NCBI GenBank assembly: GCA_029783825.1
Contig: JAREIK010012298.1
Span: 124,001 to 188,000 of the forward strand
Length of the DNA stretch: 64,000 nt
From: Sapria himalayana
Taxonomy: Eukaryota; Streptophyta; Magnoliopsida; Malpighiales; Rafflesiaceae
Direction: 5' to 3'
Positions within the stretch are counted from its first letter, which is position 1. Each line of letters opens with the position of its first letter. The translations under genes and the position numbers were made by a program. Of the stretch, positions 11,561 to 22,000 are shown in pieces. Below the pieces are notes generated by a model. It made no database searches. It was given only the letters and a program-made list of their open reading frames with translations, and was not told the DNA's origin.

Positions 11561-13115
11561 ACTTTGTTGTTTCGATATGAAATTAATGTCGATATCATGA
11601 AGTTTTTTTCAAGTTAGTTCATATACGCCTCCAAGAAATTTTTGTGACCAAAAGAATATGTTATATAATAAAATGATTGTGTCAACAAGATGGTAGAGTT
11701 ATAACGTATATAGATATTTGTGACTATTTGTTTAGAGTTTTAATCAAGAATAGATACCGAAGCAAATCCATAAGTAGTCAAAGCTATAATCAAGTCATAG
11801 CATATCAAATATTGTCATTTGCATAACTTTTTCTTCATTTTTAGTCACCAACTCTATCAAGCCATATATTTCACATCAAAAACTTTCGATTTCATAACTA
11901 TTTATCAAAATCATTCAAATCTCAATCTTTTTGTAAAATCAATATAACAAAAGACTATTTTGGTCAAACATATCATGAAAATCATATCAAATGATCAGTA
12001 TTATTTAGTATTTGGCATACCTAATAATTACCTATCACCATCCACTATAATAGCATGCACAAATCCACTATTAGTAAAACCATAATTTTAGTTCTATATA
12101 AATACTATATTCATTAATAATCAAACTATAGCACAATCCAAAAATCAAAATCTATTGATTATATATCTATCATACGAAATAAAACACATTAATCTTATAT
12201 CTCAATTTAGCCTAACATTTGGTAGTAATATAAATGATATCATTTAAAATACATCTCCTAAAATTTCAAGTTCACAATGATATCCCTCAAGAGTATTTAG
12301 AAATTAAACTTAATCCATAATTCTCATTCATATGCCTACAATTTTCTCATATGAGATTCAAAATTTGTGTCACTCCCTATCTTTTAGGATTTATGCTTAT
12401 GTCTTATATCTTATCATCGCTCATAGATCTTTGCTATATTTTAGGATTTATCATTTGAAATACATCAAGACTCATATTTCACACAAAAATCATCCAATTT
12501 TAATATTATTCTTGATAATTTGTCAAAACTAACAAAAAAAAATATTAATGATATATTAGCTAAATATTTATCGGCATAAAAATTTTATTTCTTTAAAATA
12601 CTAATTGGTATTCATCTCCCCAACTAGGATATAGTTGGGTCTTGCTTTATTTCTTTAAAATACTAAAATATTTTAATTAACAATATGAAAAAAGAAATAA
12701 AAATTTTATTTCTTTAAAATACTAAAATATTTGTTAGGTCTACACAAGTTGGGTCGGCTAGTTTGGTTTCATTAGTGTTCTAGTTTGGTCTTGCTTTATT
12801 TTTAATTAACAATATGTAATTGTTACTTTGAACATGTAATTTTATTTTATTTTTTTGGTTATTATAATTTTTGTTTTTCATTTTTTTGTGGGTAAGGTGC
12901 ACGATGTACCAAGAATGTGTGATAAGTTCCCATATTCTGAAATTAAAAAAAAAATATAAATGAAAGTTTATATTTTTACAAAAGAAAGAAACTTTTTTCA
13001 AATTCTAAGTGGGATATTTTTGGACATAATCAACATAAAAAATAAAATGTTTAAATAAACATTTTTATCAAGAACATTTATTCTAGAAACTCTCTAGAAT
13101 TTGAAGTCTCAAAAC
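11561..13115. other. AT-rich region, no gene; short duplicated blocks near 12580-12740
   Basis: No coding signal. The block TTTATTTCTTTAAAATACTA occurs three times (near 12580, 12640 and 12705), and ATTAACAATATG twice (near 12677 and 12806). This suggests local replication slippage or a decayed insertion. Confidence 0.45.
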
Positions 13116-13290
13116 ATCTCTCTCCTCTCTTTCACATCTCTCTCTCTCTATCATATCTCTCACATCTCTCTCTCTCTCATCTCTCACAAGTCTCTGTCTC
13201 TCTCACATCTCTTATCTCTCTCTCTCACTCTCTCACATCTCTTTCTCTCACATCTCTCTCGCATCTCTCTCTCTCATCTCTCCTCTTTTG
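13116..13290. repeat. (CT)n-rich microsatellite
   Basis: About 175 bp of CTCTCTCT interspersed with CACATCTCTCTC and CATCTCTCA variants. The plus-strand reading frame through it is only Ser/Leu/His low complexity and is not a gene. Confidence 0.9.
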
Positions 13291-13986
13291 TTCAAAATAA
13301 TGTATTTTGAAGATTACCAAATGATTTTCAACCAATTGGAACATTTAACCTAAAAAATAATGTGAAATAATATACCATGTATTTTCCCCAAAATTTAATT
13401 GATTCTAATTGATTTTAATAAAATAAATTCTGTCCTGAAATTATTTTTATTAAAAAAATGAGATTTTAAAAAAATTCAAAAATTTACATCACTTGCATCT
13501 TGAAATTATACAGGTTTCGACGATGTCAAATATATTTTAGGTTAATAACAAAAATTTTTCACAATTTATAGTAATTATTTTTCATTCCCACTATTTAGCG
13601 TAATTATTTACATATTTTTCTTCAAAAATTTTATGATTAAGATGCCTACGCAAATATTATTTTTTTTATATTTTGCAGAGATTTTTATTATATTTTTAAA
13701 AATGGAGACTTTTTATTAAATAGTTTCATTTTATGGCACGTTAAAATAATTTTCGAAAAAACAATATTATACACACAATTACCTCATGAGCAACATACAA
13801 CACATCCACGCAAAAAAATACGTTTTCGTGGAATTCCAATTGGATCCAAGAATCAAATCATCCTAGAAGTAAAACTTAGCATAATCAAGAACTAAGAATC
13901 AAAAAAACATTAAAAAAAAAAAATCAGAATCAAGTGCTCTGAACAAAAAGCAAATTGAGAGCTTGATTTGCCGTTGGTTTCAATTT
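13291..13986. other. AT-rich region downstream of ITPK1
   Basis: No coding signal. This is the 3' flank of the kinase gene, which is transcribed leftwards into it. Confidence 0.4.
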
Positions 13987-13992
13987 TTTATT
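13987..13992 (-). terminator. possible polyadenylation signal AATAAA
   Basis: On the minus strand AATAAA occurs 8 bp past the ITPK1 stop codon. It is unusually close to the stop, so other signals further left may be used. The assignment rests only on the motif. Confidence 0.3.
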
Positions 13993-14000
13993 GCTTGATC

Positions 14001-15209
14001 TCAGCGATACGCAGCTCCTCCATTCCGAGCCTTTCGAAGAACATCAACAAAAAATGTGACCAACATGGACTCGTAATCAGAAATCTTGGCATAACCAGGA
14101 AGATAGTTTATATCAACTATAAGAAACCTGTTTTCGTAACGAGTATCTTTAATCAGGTCGAAGTTGAACAAATTGAGTTGGAGCTGTTCCCTCACTGAAT
14201 CTGCGACCTCCTTGATGAAATCCAATGGAGGCATCTTCACTCCGTCGAGTTCATCGACTATATCATGATCTTTTCCCTCGTTATTTTCAGCTGCGGGAGA
14301 ATTAGATATCTGAGAAAATGGCAAGAAGCCTGTCGACGACCTTGATTGCTCTTCTGTTATATCGGGTAATGATTTCCTCTTCACGCATTTCACTTGATCG
14401 CCAGCTACATAAACCTTAAAAACAGCTCCACCATGGTTCACGAATTCTTGCAAAACCATAGAGCTCCTCTGTTCTTCTGCTCCAGCATGGAAATCTTTTG
14501 AAGATGAGGTGGTTATGGGAGAGTATTTATGTGACAATGTATGCGATCTTCGATCAGAAGAAATTGTATATCGTATTAATTGAGCTTACTTATAAACGGA
14601 GATGAAAATTAATAGTGACACTAATGGTTCACAAAATCTAGCATTAATCTGACAACAGCAGCGAAGAGGCAGACTATTTGCATACCTGTTGAGTTCTAGT
14701 GCAGCATTCATATTATGGAATCCGTGATTTTCGAAAATCAAGAATAACCGATGCGCTTCATCCCTTCCGTTAGCTACGACCGGTTTCGCTATCACTGGAA
14801 AGCTTAGCCCCGCACCCAAGCTGAATCCCTCGGAGTTCTCCACATCCATAACAATCTGTTTTGGAGCGTTAACAATTTCGACTCGATCTCTGACGCTCAC
14901 ACGCTCTACGACTTCCAGCATCGAAATCCGATCATGAATTCTCTGGATTGCATCGGGAGAATCGATGATCGGAACGTCGGGATATGCGGAAGAAAAGCTT
15001 CGGAGGTTTGATGCCCACTCCGAACCGTAGAGCTTGTGGAAGATGCAATCGAACGGTCCTTGTTCCAAAAGCAAAACCGAAGGATCAATTTCGATGAGAT
15101 CTATGTCGTGGCTGCTCGCAAGTCGAAGAAGAGAAGGCTGAATTAAAGAATGACGTTTCTTCGGTAGTAGAGCGTAGCCGATTATATACCGTCCAGACTT
15201 CATCGCCAT
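14001..15209 (-). CDS. ITPK1: inositol 1,3,4-trisphosphate 5/6-kinase (ITPK1-like), two exons
   Basis: The gene has exon 1 at 15209-14686 (524 bp), a 219-bp intron with donor GTATGC, and exon 2 at 14466-14001, giving a 329-residue protein. Plant ITPK1 proteins are about 320 residues long. The enzyme is an ATP-grasp kinase of soluble inositol phosphates: it phosphorylates inositol 1,3,4-trisphosphate at the 5/6 positions, and plant ITPK1 also makes InsP7 from phytate and affects phosphate signalling (family knowledge). Visible motifs are IIGYALLPKKR (residues ~9-19), EQGPFDCIFHKL (~49-60), DAIQRIHDRISM (~86-97), the ATP-binding lysine in PVIAKPVVANG (~136), MVLQEFVNHGG (~178), KCVKRKSLPD (~199) and the metal-binding NLFNFD and DINYLPGY near the C-terminus. 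The start is the first Met in a frame beginning MAMKSG. The splice join (AG|G = Arg) is the only one that keeps frame, but leaves about seven more residues before VLQEF than usual, so the junction is less certain than the gene. Confidence 0.9.
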
Positions 15210-15282
15210 TTTTAGGTCCGCTGGATGTGGCTGGTATTACACCGAGAGAGCCTCCCAACGAGTACCATGAAGCTGAAGAACA

Positions 15283-15290
15283 TATATATA
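15283..15290 (-). promoter_or_regulatory. TATA box of ITPK1
   Basis: TATATATA in the context GGTATATATATG lies about 75 bp upstream of the ITPK1 start codon on the minus strand. It would place the transcription start near 15255 and give a 5' leader of roughly 45 bp. Motif-based only. Confidence 0.5.
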
Positions 15291-15340
15291 CCTCTGGACC
15301 TCTTATCATGCCGTGATGTGATGCACTGGCAGATAATATC

Positions 15341-16340
15341 ATATTTTAAATTATAATAAATTTAACAATTCTCAAGTAACTTTTATTCTTATAATATTAT
15401 AAATCTGATAGCTAATCTAGATTTAATCATTTAAAAATCAACTTTTGAAAATCTAAAAAAATGTAGAATTGATATTAAATTAACATTTTTTTTAATATTC
15501 AATATTTACATTTTTAAGAGGTATGATAAATATTTTATGAATCTACACATTTTTATTACCTTTTAAATTTTTATAATTTTCATAGTAACACTAACAATAA
15601 CTCCATAAAAACATAATTTTAAATTATTCCCATAGAAATTAAGTGACGGCATCAAATTTAATTTAATAAAAATGATGTTTTTTATAAGTGAAAAAGATGT
15701 AAGGGCATTTCCAAAAACATGTGTACGTACATATAAAGGGCACCATTATATATAGTTATATTTTTAAAATATTAAAAACAATTAATATATATTTGTCATA
15801 TAGATTTATATGTTTAAAATGTTAAATATATAATTAAAAATGTATATATATGATATATCTGTACGTTCATATATACGTACACATATTTACAAGTGTATAT
15901 ATATATAATTTACAACTATATATCTTTTAAACTATATTATATATATATATATATATATATTTATATTTATTTATATTTATATTTATATGTTATACTTAAA
16001 AATATGTTTTAAAGGCTTATGTATATGTTACATATACTAATATTTTAAATATGCGTGTGTGTACACATTTTCATAATTAAACATAAAAATGGATCGAGAG
16101 AAATATTTTTAATTTTAGGATGATTTAATTTAAAATTTTTAAAAAACAGATCAAAACATATATATTTTAATTTTGATACCCAAAACATGATTTTCCCCAA
16201 TTTTATTATTTATTTATATCCTTTTTCTCTCTCTTCTCTCTTGTTCCACTTGTCATGCTTTATCAATTCAAAATTAATCACTTTTTTTTATTTAAATTTT
16301 CCTAATCTCTTTTTCCCCAATTCTTTCCTTAAACCAGCAT
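15341..16340. other. AT-rich intergenic DNA between ITPK1 promoter and purine minisatellite
   Basis: No coding signal. It includes an (AT)n run at about 15942-15960 and TTTATATTTATTTATATTTA-type simple repeats. It is upstream of ITPK1 and so may hold regulatory sequence, but nothing specific was recognised. Confidence 0.5.
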
Positions 16341-16349
16341 AATGACAAT

Positions 16350-17912
16350 CCGGTTAGCAGAGAGGGAGGGAGGGAGGGAGGGAGGGAGGGGGAGGGAGAG
16401 GAAGGTAGGGGTCGAGAAAGAGGAGAGGAAGGGGAAAGGGAGGGAGGGGGAGGAAGGAGAAAGGGAGGGAGGGGGAGGAAGGGGAGGGAGAGGAAGGGGA
16501 AATGGAGAGGGTGAATGGGGAAGACGGGGAGAGGAGAGATAGAGAGAGAGGAAGGTGAAGGGGGGAGAGAGATAGAGAGGGGGGAAGGAGAGGGAGAGGG
16601 GGTTGGGGGGAGCAGGATAGGTGGAAGGGAGAGAAGGGGAGGAGAGAGAGAGAGAGAGGAAGGTGAAGGGGGGAGAGAGATAGAGGGGGGGAAGGAGAGG
16701 GAGAGGGGGATGGGGGGAGCAGGATAGGTGGAAGGGAGAGAAGGGGAGGAGAGAGATAGAGGGGAAGGTGAAGGGGGGGAGAGAGATAGAGAGGGGGGAA
16801 GGAGAGGGAGAGGGGGTTGGGGGGAGCAGGATAGGTGGAATGGAGAGAAGGGGAGGAGAGAGAGAGAGAGAGGAAGGTGAAGGGGGGAGAGAGATAGAGA
16901 GGGGGGGAAGGAGAGGGAGAGGGGGATGGGGGGAGCAGGATAGGTGGAAGGGAGAGAAGGGGAGGAGAGAGAGAGAGAGGAAGGTGAAGGGGGGAGAGAG
17001 ATAGAGAGGGGGGAAGGAGAGGGAGAGGGGGTTGGGGGGAGCAGGATAGGTGGAAGGGAGAGAAGGGGAGGAGAGAGAGAGAGAGGAAGGTGAAGGGGGG
17101 AGAGAGATAGAGAGGGGGGGAAGGAGAGGGAGAGGGGGATGGGGGGAGCAGGATAGGTGGAAGGGAGAGAAGGGGAGGAGAGAGAGAGAGAGAGGAAGGT
17201 GAAGGGGGGGAGAGAGATAGAGAGGGGGGGAAGGAGAGGGAGAGGGGGTTGGGGGGAGCAGGATAGGTGGAAGGGAGAGAAGGGGGAGGAGAGAGAGAGA
17301 GAGAGAGAGAGGAAGGTGAAGGGGGGGAGAGAGATAGAGAGGGGGGAAGGAGAGGGAGCGGGGGTTGGGGGGAGCAGGATAGGTGGAAGGGAGAGAAGGG
17401 GAGGAGAGAGAGATATAGAGAGAGAGAGAGAGAATGAGGGAGAGATGGAGAGAGAGGGGAGGAGGGAGAAATGGAGAGGGAAGGAGGGAGAGATGGAGAG
17501 AGAGGGAAGAGGGAGAGGTGGAGAGAGAGGGAAGGAGGGAGAGATGGAGAGAGAGGGAAGGAGGGAGATGGAGAGAGAGGGAAGGAGGGAGAGATGGAGA
17601 GAGAGGGAAGGAGGGAGAGATGGAGATAGAGGGAAGGAGGGAGAGATGGAGAGAGAGGGAAGGAGGGAGAGATGGAGAGAGAGGGAAGGAGGGAGAGATG
17701 GAGAGAGAGGGAAGGAGGGAGAGATGGAGAGAGAGGGAAGGAGGGAGAGATGGAGAGAGAGGGAAGGAGGGAGAGATAGAGAGGGAGAGAGAGTGTGGAG
17801 GGAGAGAGAGTGTGGAGGGAGAGAGAGAGAGAGTGTGTGTGTGGTGAGTGAGAGAGAGAGTGAGTGAGAGAGAGAGTGAGTGAGAGAGAGAGGAGGGAGA
17901 GATAGATGTCTA
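16350..17912 (+). repeat. 1.5-kb polypurine minisatellite (G/A on plus strand)
   Basis: Almost every base on the plus strand is G or A for about 1.5 kb. It begins with GGGAGGGAGG-type repeats (16360-16550). Next come eight copies of a ~107-bp unit: its AGCAGGATAGGTGG block starts at 16611, 16718, 16825, 16934, 17040, 17147, 17257 and 17373, spaced 106-116 bp. Then come about 13 copies of a 26-bp unit GGGAAGGAGGGAGAGATGG... (17434-17780), then (GA)n and GAGTGT variants to 17912. Long frames on both strands (551 residues of Ser/Pro/Leu on the minus strand) are by-products of the repeat. It lies between the 3' end of the UTP13 gene and the ITPK1 promoter. Confidence 0.95.
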
Positions 17913-18315
17913 TGTTGATGTGAGGGCAAGTAGTAAGTAGATTGCACCCAAATATGAAAATATCACAACAGATATATTAGTACTTGGAATTAATGATATA
18001 TATCAGTGAATATATCAGAAATTTTCATTACCGCATGCACTAGAGATAGTGCCATTCAGAACCAATATGGAAGGAAGGTGACCTGAGAAAAAAATCTATA
18101 AAAAAACTAAAATAAAAACAACAACAAAATACTAAAGAATATTTCGATCAACTGAAGCATTTTAGAAGCCAAAAAAAATAATTACAAACCCCAAAAGGCT
18201 AAAACATCAATAAAAAGATAATTAAATTATCCCCAAATAAACTACAAAAATACGCCTTCCAGATTAGAATCATCCCGGGGTATGGCCGCGGCTGTGGGTG
18301 TGGCTGTGGCCAAGG
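17913..18315. other. 3' flank / 3' UTR region of the TORMOZ/UTP13 gene
   Basis: The ~400 bp past the stop codon (leftwards) should hold the 3' UTR and the polyadenylation site. No unambiguous AATAAA was seen on the minus strand close to the stop. Confidence 0.4.
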
Positions 18316-18633
18316 CTAGGCAGGCAACGAAATTGGAGCCACAGTAAGATAGGCAACATCTTTGATTTTCTTGAGCGAGGAGCTCTCCTTTATTACCCTC
18401 TCTGTTTTTCGCTTCCCCAAGAGCTTGGCCTCAGGACCAACAGGTTCTGCCAAAACTGTGTGCTTTGGCTCGGCGTCTTCCGACCCAGAAGAGAGAGGAA
18501 TTGGTTCCAGAACGGACATTCGGGAGAGAGTGTAGTCCACCAGATATGTGCTTCTGACAAGCCTGTCTACTCGCCCAAAATGCCTCTGCGAGTATGGGAT
18601 AAGACCTTCAAGAATCTCCCCGATGCCTCTTAC
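18316..18633 (-). CDS. TOZ: TOZ/UTP13 last exon
   Basis: 105 codons plus TAG. The start VRGIGEILEGLIPYSQRHF, then DRLVRSTYLVDYTLSRMSVL, matches the end of the Utp13 domain. The remainder (to ...VAPISLPA) is a basic, variable nucleolar-type tail with KLLGKRKTE and SSLKKIK. The tail differs from, and looks somewhat shorter than, that of Arabidopsis. The acceptor is TTCAG at 18634. Confidence 0.92.
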   Translation of the reverse strand, partial: VRGIGEILEGLIPYSQRHFGRVDRLVRSTYLVDYTLSRMSVLEPIPLSSGSEDAEPKHTVLAEPVGPEAKLLGKRKTERVIKESSSLKKIKDVAYLTVAPISLPA

Positions 18634-19029
18634 CTGAAGGCCACAGCATCTTCATTAAACTAGCCATCACGAGGCAGTCACAAATGGGGTGTTGGGCAAA
18701 GAGTGCCCTCGAGGCCATAGAAAATAAGGCCCATGTCCTAAGAGTACGAGTAGGGGGGCATTCAGTAAAACACCCTGGGGCACATATCCGACATATCCTA
18801 ATTAGAGGTGTCAAACGTGCCGGGCCGGCCCGGCACGAGGCACGGCACGGTTCGGCCGTGCCTGGGCCGGCCCGGGTGAAGATGGACCCGTGCCGTGCCG
18901 TGCCTGGCCCGGCACGGCTCGTGCCTTGGCACGGCACGCCGGCACGGGTCCATCCCGTGCCGGTTCACGCAGGCACGCGTGGCACTGGCAGCGTGCCACG
19001 CATGCCGTGGCGTGAGTCGTGACCCAACC

Positions 19030-19070
<41 letters not shown>

Positions 19071-22000
19071 AAAAGACCGCGGGTCGGGTCCAAACAGACC
19101 CGACCCACCCCGCCCCGCCTGCCCTGCCCCTGCCGTGCACCCGTGCCGCCTGGCCAAGCCAAGCAGTGCCCGAGCGGGCCGGCACGGCACGGCACGGCCT
19201 TGCCGTGCCCACGGGCCGTGGCGTGCCCGACTTTAAAACACCGTGCCGTGCCCGGCACGGCACGGTAGCACGGCTGGGCACGTGAAAAACGGGCCGTGCC
19301 CGGCACGGCACGGTAGCACGGCTGGGCACGTGAAAAACGGGCCGTGCCGTGCTGGGCCGGCCCGTTTGACACCTCTAATCCTAATAATATGAATATGGTA
19401 ATCCGATTGCCATAAAATATCATGAACTCAATTATATATATTAAATTTTTTATTTAGATATATTGAGCATAAAATTATTATTATATTCAATTATATTTTA
19501 CTATAGGAGCAATATCAAAAATTAATATTTTTTATTGAATTTGAACATAGTAAAAAATTTATTTAAATATATATCTTTACATTATTCAAATTTATTTATG
19601 TTTCATTATATAATAAATATGAAATCGAAAGAATTACATTTTAATGAATCAAAATAGAAAAATTATAGAAAAATATAATATAGTTTTATATTTATAGTTT
19701 TGTGATAAAATAAAACTAAACCCACAATAATTTAAAAGATAGAAAATTCAAAAGTAAAACAATAAATTATATCAGGAAATAAAATACATTCAAAAGAAAA
19801 TGAGAAATTGGAATACATGAAAATAAATTTTCAAAAAAATAGAAAAGTCCTTTATATAGGAAAAAGTTTGGAAATCTCCAAATAATTTTCCAATGTGGGC
19901 AAAGTGATTTTCACCTACACCCATATTAAAATAACACTCCCACTTGAAAATAACTTTTATTGCTTGTCAATACTTGCTTCCAATCTTGTTAAGCCACATG
20001 AAGTTATACATCATTCAAACTTGTCAGTGCTGATCGGTTTGGTAAAAAGATCCGCGATGTTTTCTTCGGTATCAATCTTTTGCAAATCCACAATTCCTTC
20101 TTCTACTTTCTCTCGTACAAAATAATATTGTACCCTGATGTGTTTTGTCTTTGAGTGAAATACTGAATTTCTTGTTAAGTATAGAGCACTTTGACTATCA
20201 TAAAATAAAGTAATCTTATCTTATTTGTATCCAAGCTCTTCCAATAATATTTGCAACCAGATTATTTTTTTACTAGCTTGTGTAGCTGCAAATATTCTGC
20301 TTCTGTCGTAGAAATAGATATAATAGGCTGCAATTTCGAAACCCAACTTACAGCTCCTCCAGCAAGAGAAAAAATATAACATGTTGTAGACTTGCTATTA
20401 TCAATATTTCCAATATAGTCTGCATCAACATAACCTCTGACAATAAGATCTGAACTTCCATAGTATATTGTAGTATTTGAGATTCCTTTCAGATATCTGA
20501 AAATCCTCTTCACAGTAATCAAATATTCTAAGCCCGGATTTGCCATGAATCGACTAACCACTCACACTGCTTGTGCAATATCTGGTCTTGTACAAATCAT
20601 TGCAAATATTAAACTTCTCACTGCTGATGCATATGGTACTCGAGACATCTTCATCCTCTCTTCTTCCAAACTAGGACACATACTTGAGGATAATTTGAAA
20701 TTAACAGGAAAAGTGATAAAAATTAGCTTACAATCTTGCATTCTGAAATGACACAAGATCTTGTTAAAATAATTTTGTTGAGAAAGCAAATCTTCTTATT
20801 ATTTCTATCTCGGTAAATCTTCATTTCTAGAATCTTGTTTGCTAGTCCCAAGTCCTTCATATCAAATTCCCTAGCCAACTGTGCATTCAATTCTTGGATT
20901 CGACATTTGTTTGGGCCTACTACCAACATGTCATCCACATATAATAGTAAAATGATGAAATTAGTTTCTTCAAACCTTTTGTAGTATGTAAAATGGTCTG
21001 AACTGAGTCTATTATATCCAAGGCTCATGATGAAGGAATCAAATCTTTCTGGCTAGAACATATAAATTTCTTCTTCAATTTCTCCATGAAGAAAAACAGT
21101 TTTAACATCTAACCGCTCCAAATGCAAATCAAGTGTAGCACATAGAGTCATTACTACTCTAATTGTTATAAGACGAATCACCGGAGAAAAAATTTCATTG
21201 AAGACAATACCTTCTTTCTGAACATATTCATTTATCATCAATCTTGCACGATACCGTTCTACTTGATCATTGTTATCCCGCTTTATCTTGTAAACTCATT
21301 TGTTGTCAATAGATTTTCTTCCGATTGGTAACGGTACTAGCTTCCAAGTCTTGTTCTTGTGTAGAGCTTCAATTTCTTTCACCATTGCTGTCATCCACGG
21401 AGATGCATCTGAATTATTTAAAGCTTCTTGAAATGTTGAAGGTTCTCTATCTTCTGTTAGGAGACAATATGCAATGTTACTCTCCGTAACATACTCTGAG
21501 TGGCAAGCTGACGGTCTTTTATTATGAATTGGCCGACTAACTCCTTGAGCCTCAAACACCACTTGTTCTTGTGCTCCATGCTCTAATTCTTTCTCCATTG
21601 ACTTTGGAACATCTTGTATCTGATCATTTTCTACATGAACAGTGGTAGTTTCTGAAACTTCTTTTAATGTACTGTAATCTTCAATTATTTCTTTAAAAAT
21701 TACATCTCTGCTGATAATTACCTTGTGGTCAGTGGGTTCCCATAGGCGATACCCATTTACTCCTTCAGCATACCCTAAGAATATGCATTTTCAAGATTTT
21801 GGATCCAGCTTTGCTCTTTCTTGGGTGTTGTACATCACACATGCAGGACATCCAAAATAATGTAAAGTAGAGTAGTCTATTGGCTTACCCGTCCACATCT
21901 CCATCGGTGTTTTCAAATTAATCGATGTTGATGGCGATCGATTTATCACATAGCATGTAATTTTTGCTGCTTCTGCCCAAAAAGACTTGGGTAGTCTTGC

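Noticed and set aside
13101..13310. 69-codon frame rich in Ser, Leu and His
   Set aside because: It is a CT/CA microsatellite translation.
14906..15342. Two extra minus-strand frames overlapping ITPK1 exon 1
   Set aside because: Alternative-frame shadows of the kinase exon and its leader.
16292..17947. 551-codon minus-strand open frame rich in Ser, Pro and Leu, and several Arg/Glu/Gly frames on the plus strand
   Set aside because: They are translations of the polypurine minisatellite. Period and composition follow the DNA repeat, several frames are open at once, and no domain is present.
18608..19423. Overlapping Ala/Arg/Pro/Gly-rich open frames on both strands
   Set aside because: They lie in the GC-rich hAT element and its poly-C run, where stop codons are rare by composition.
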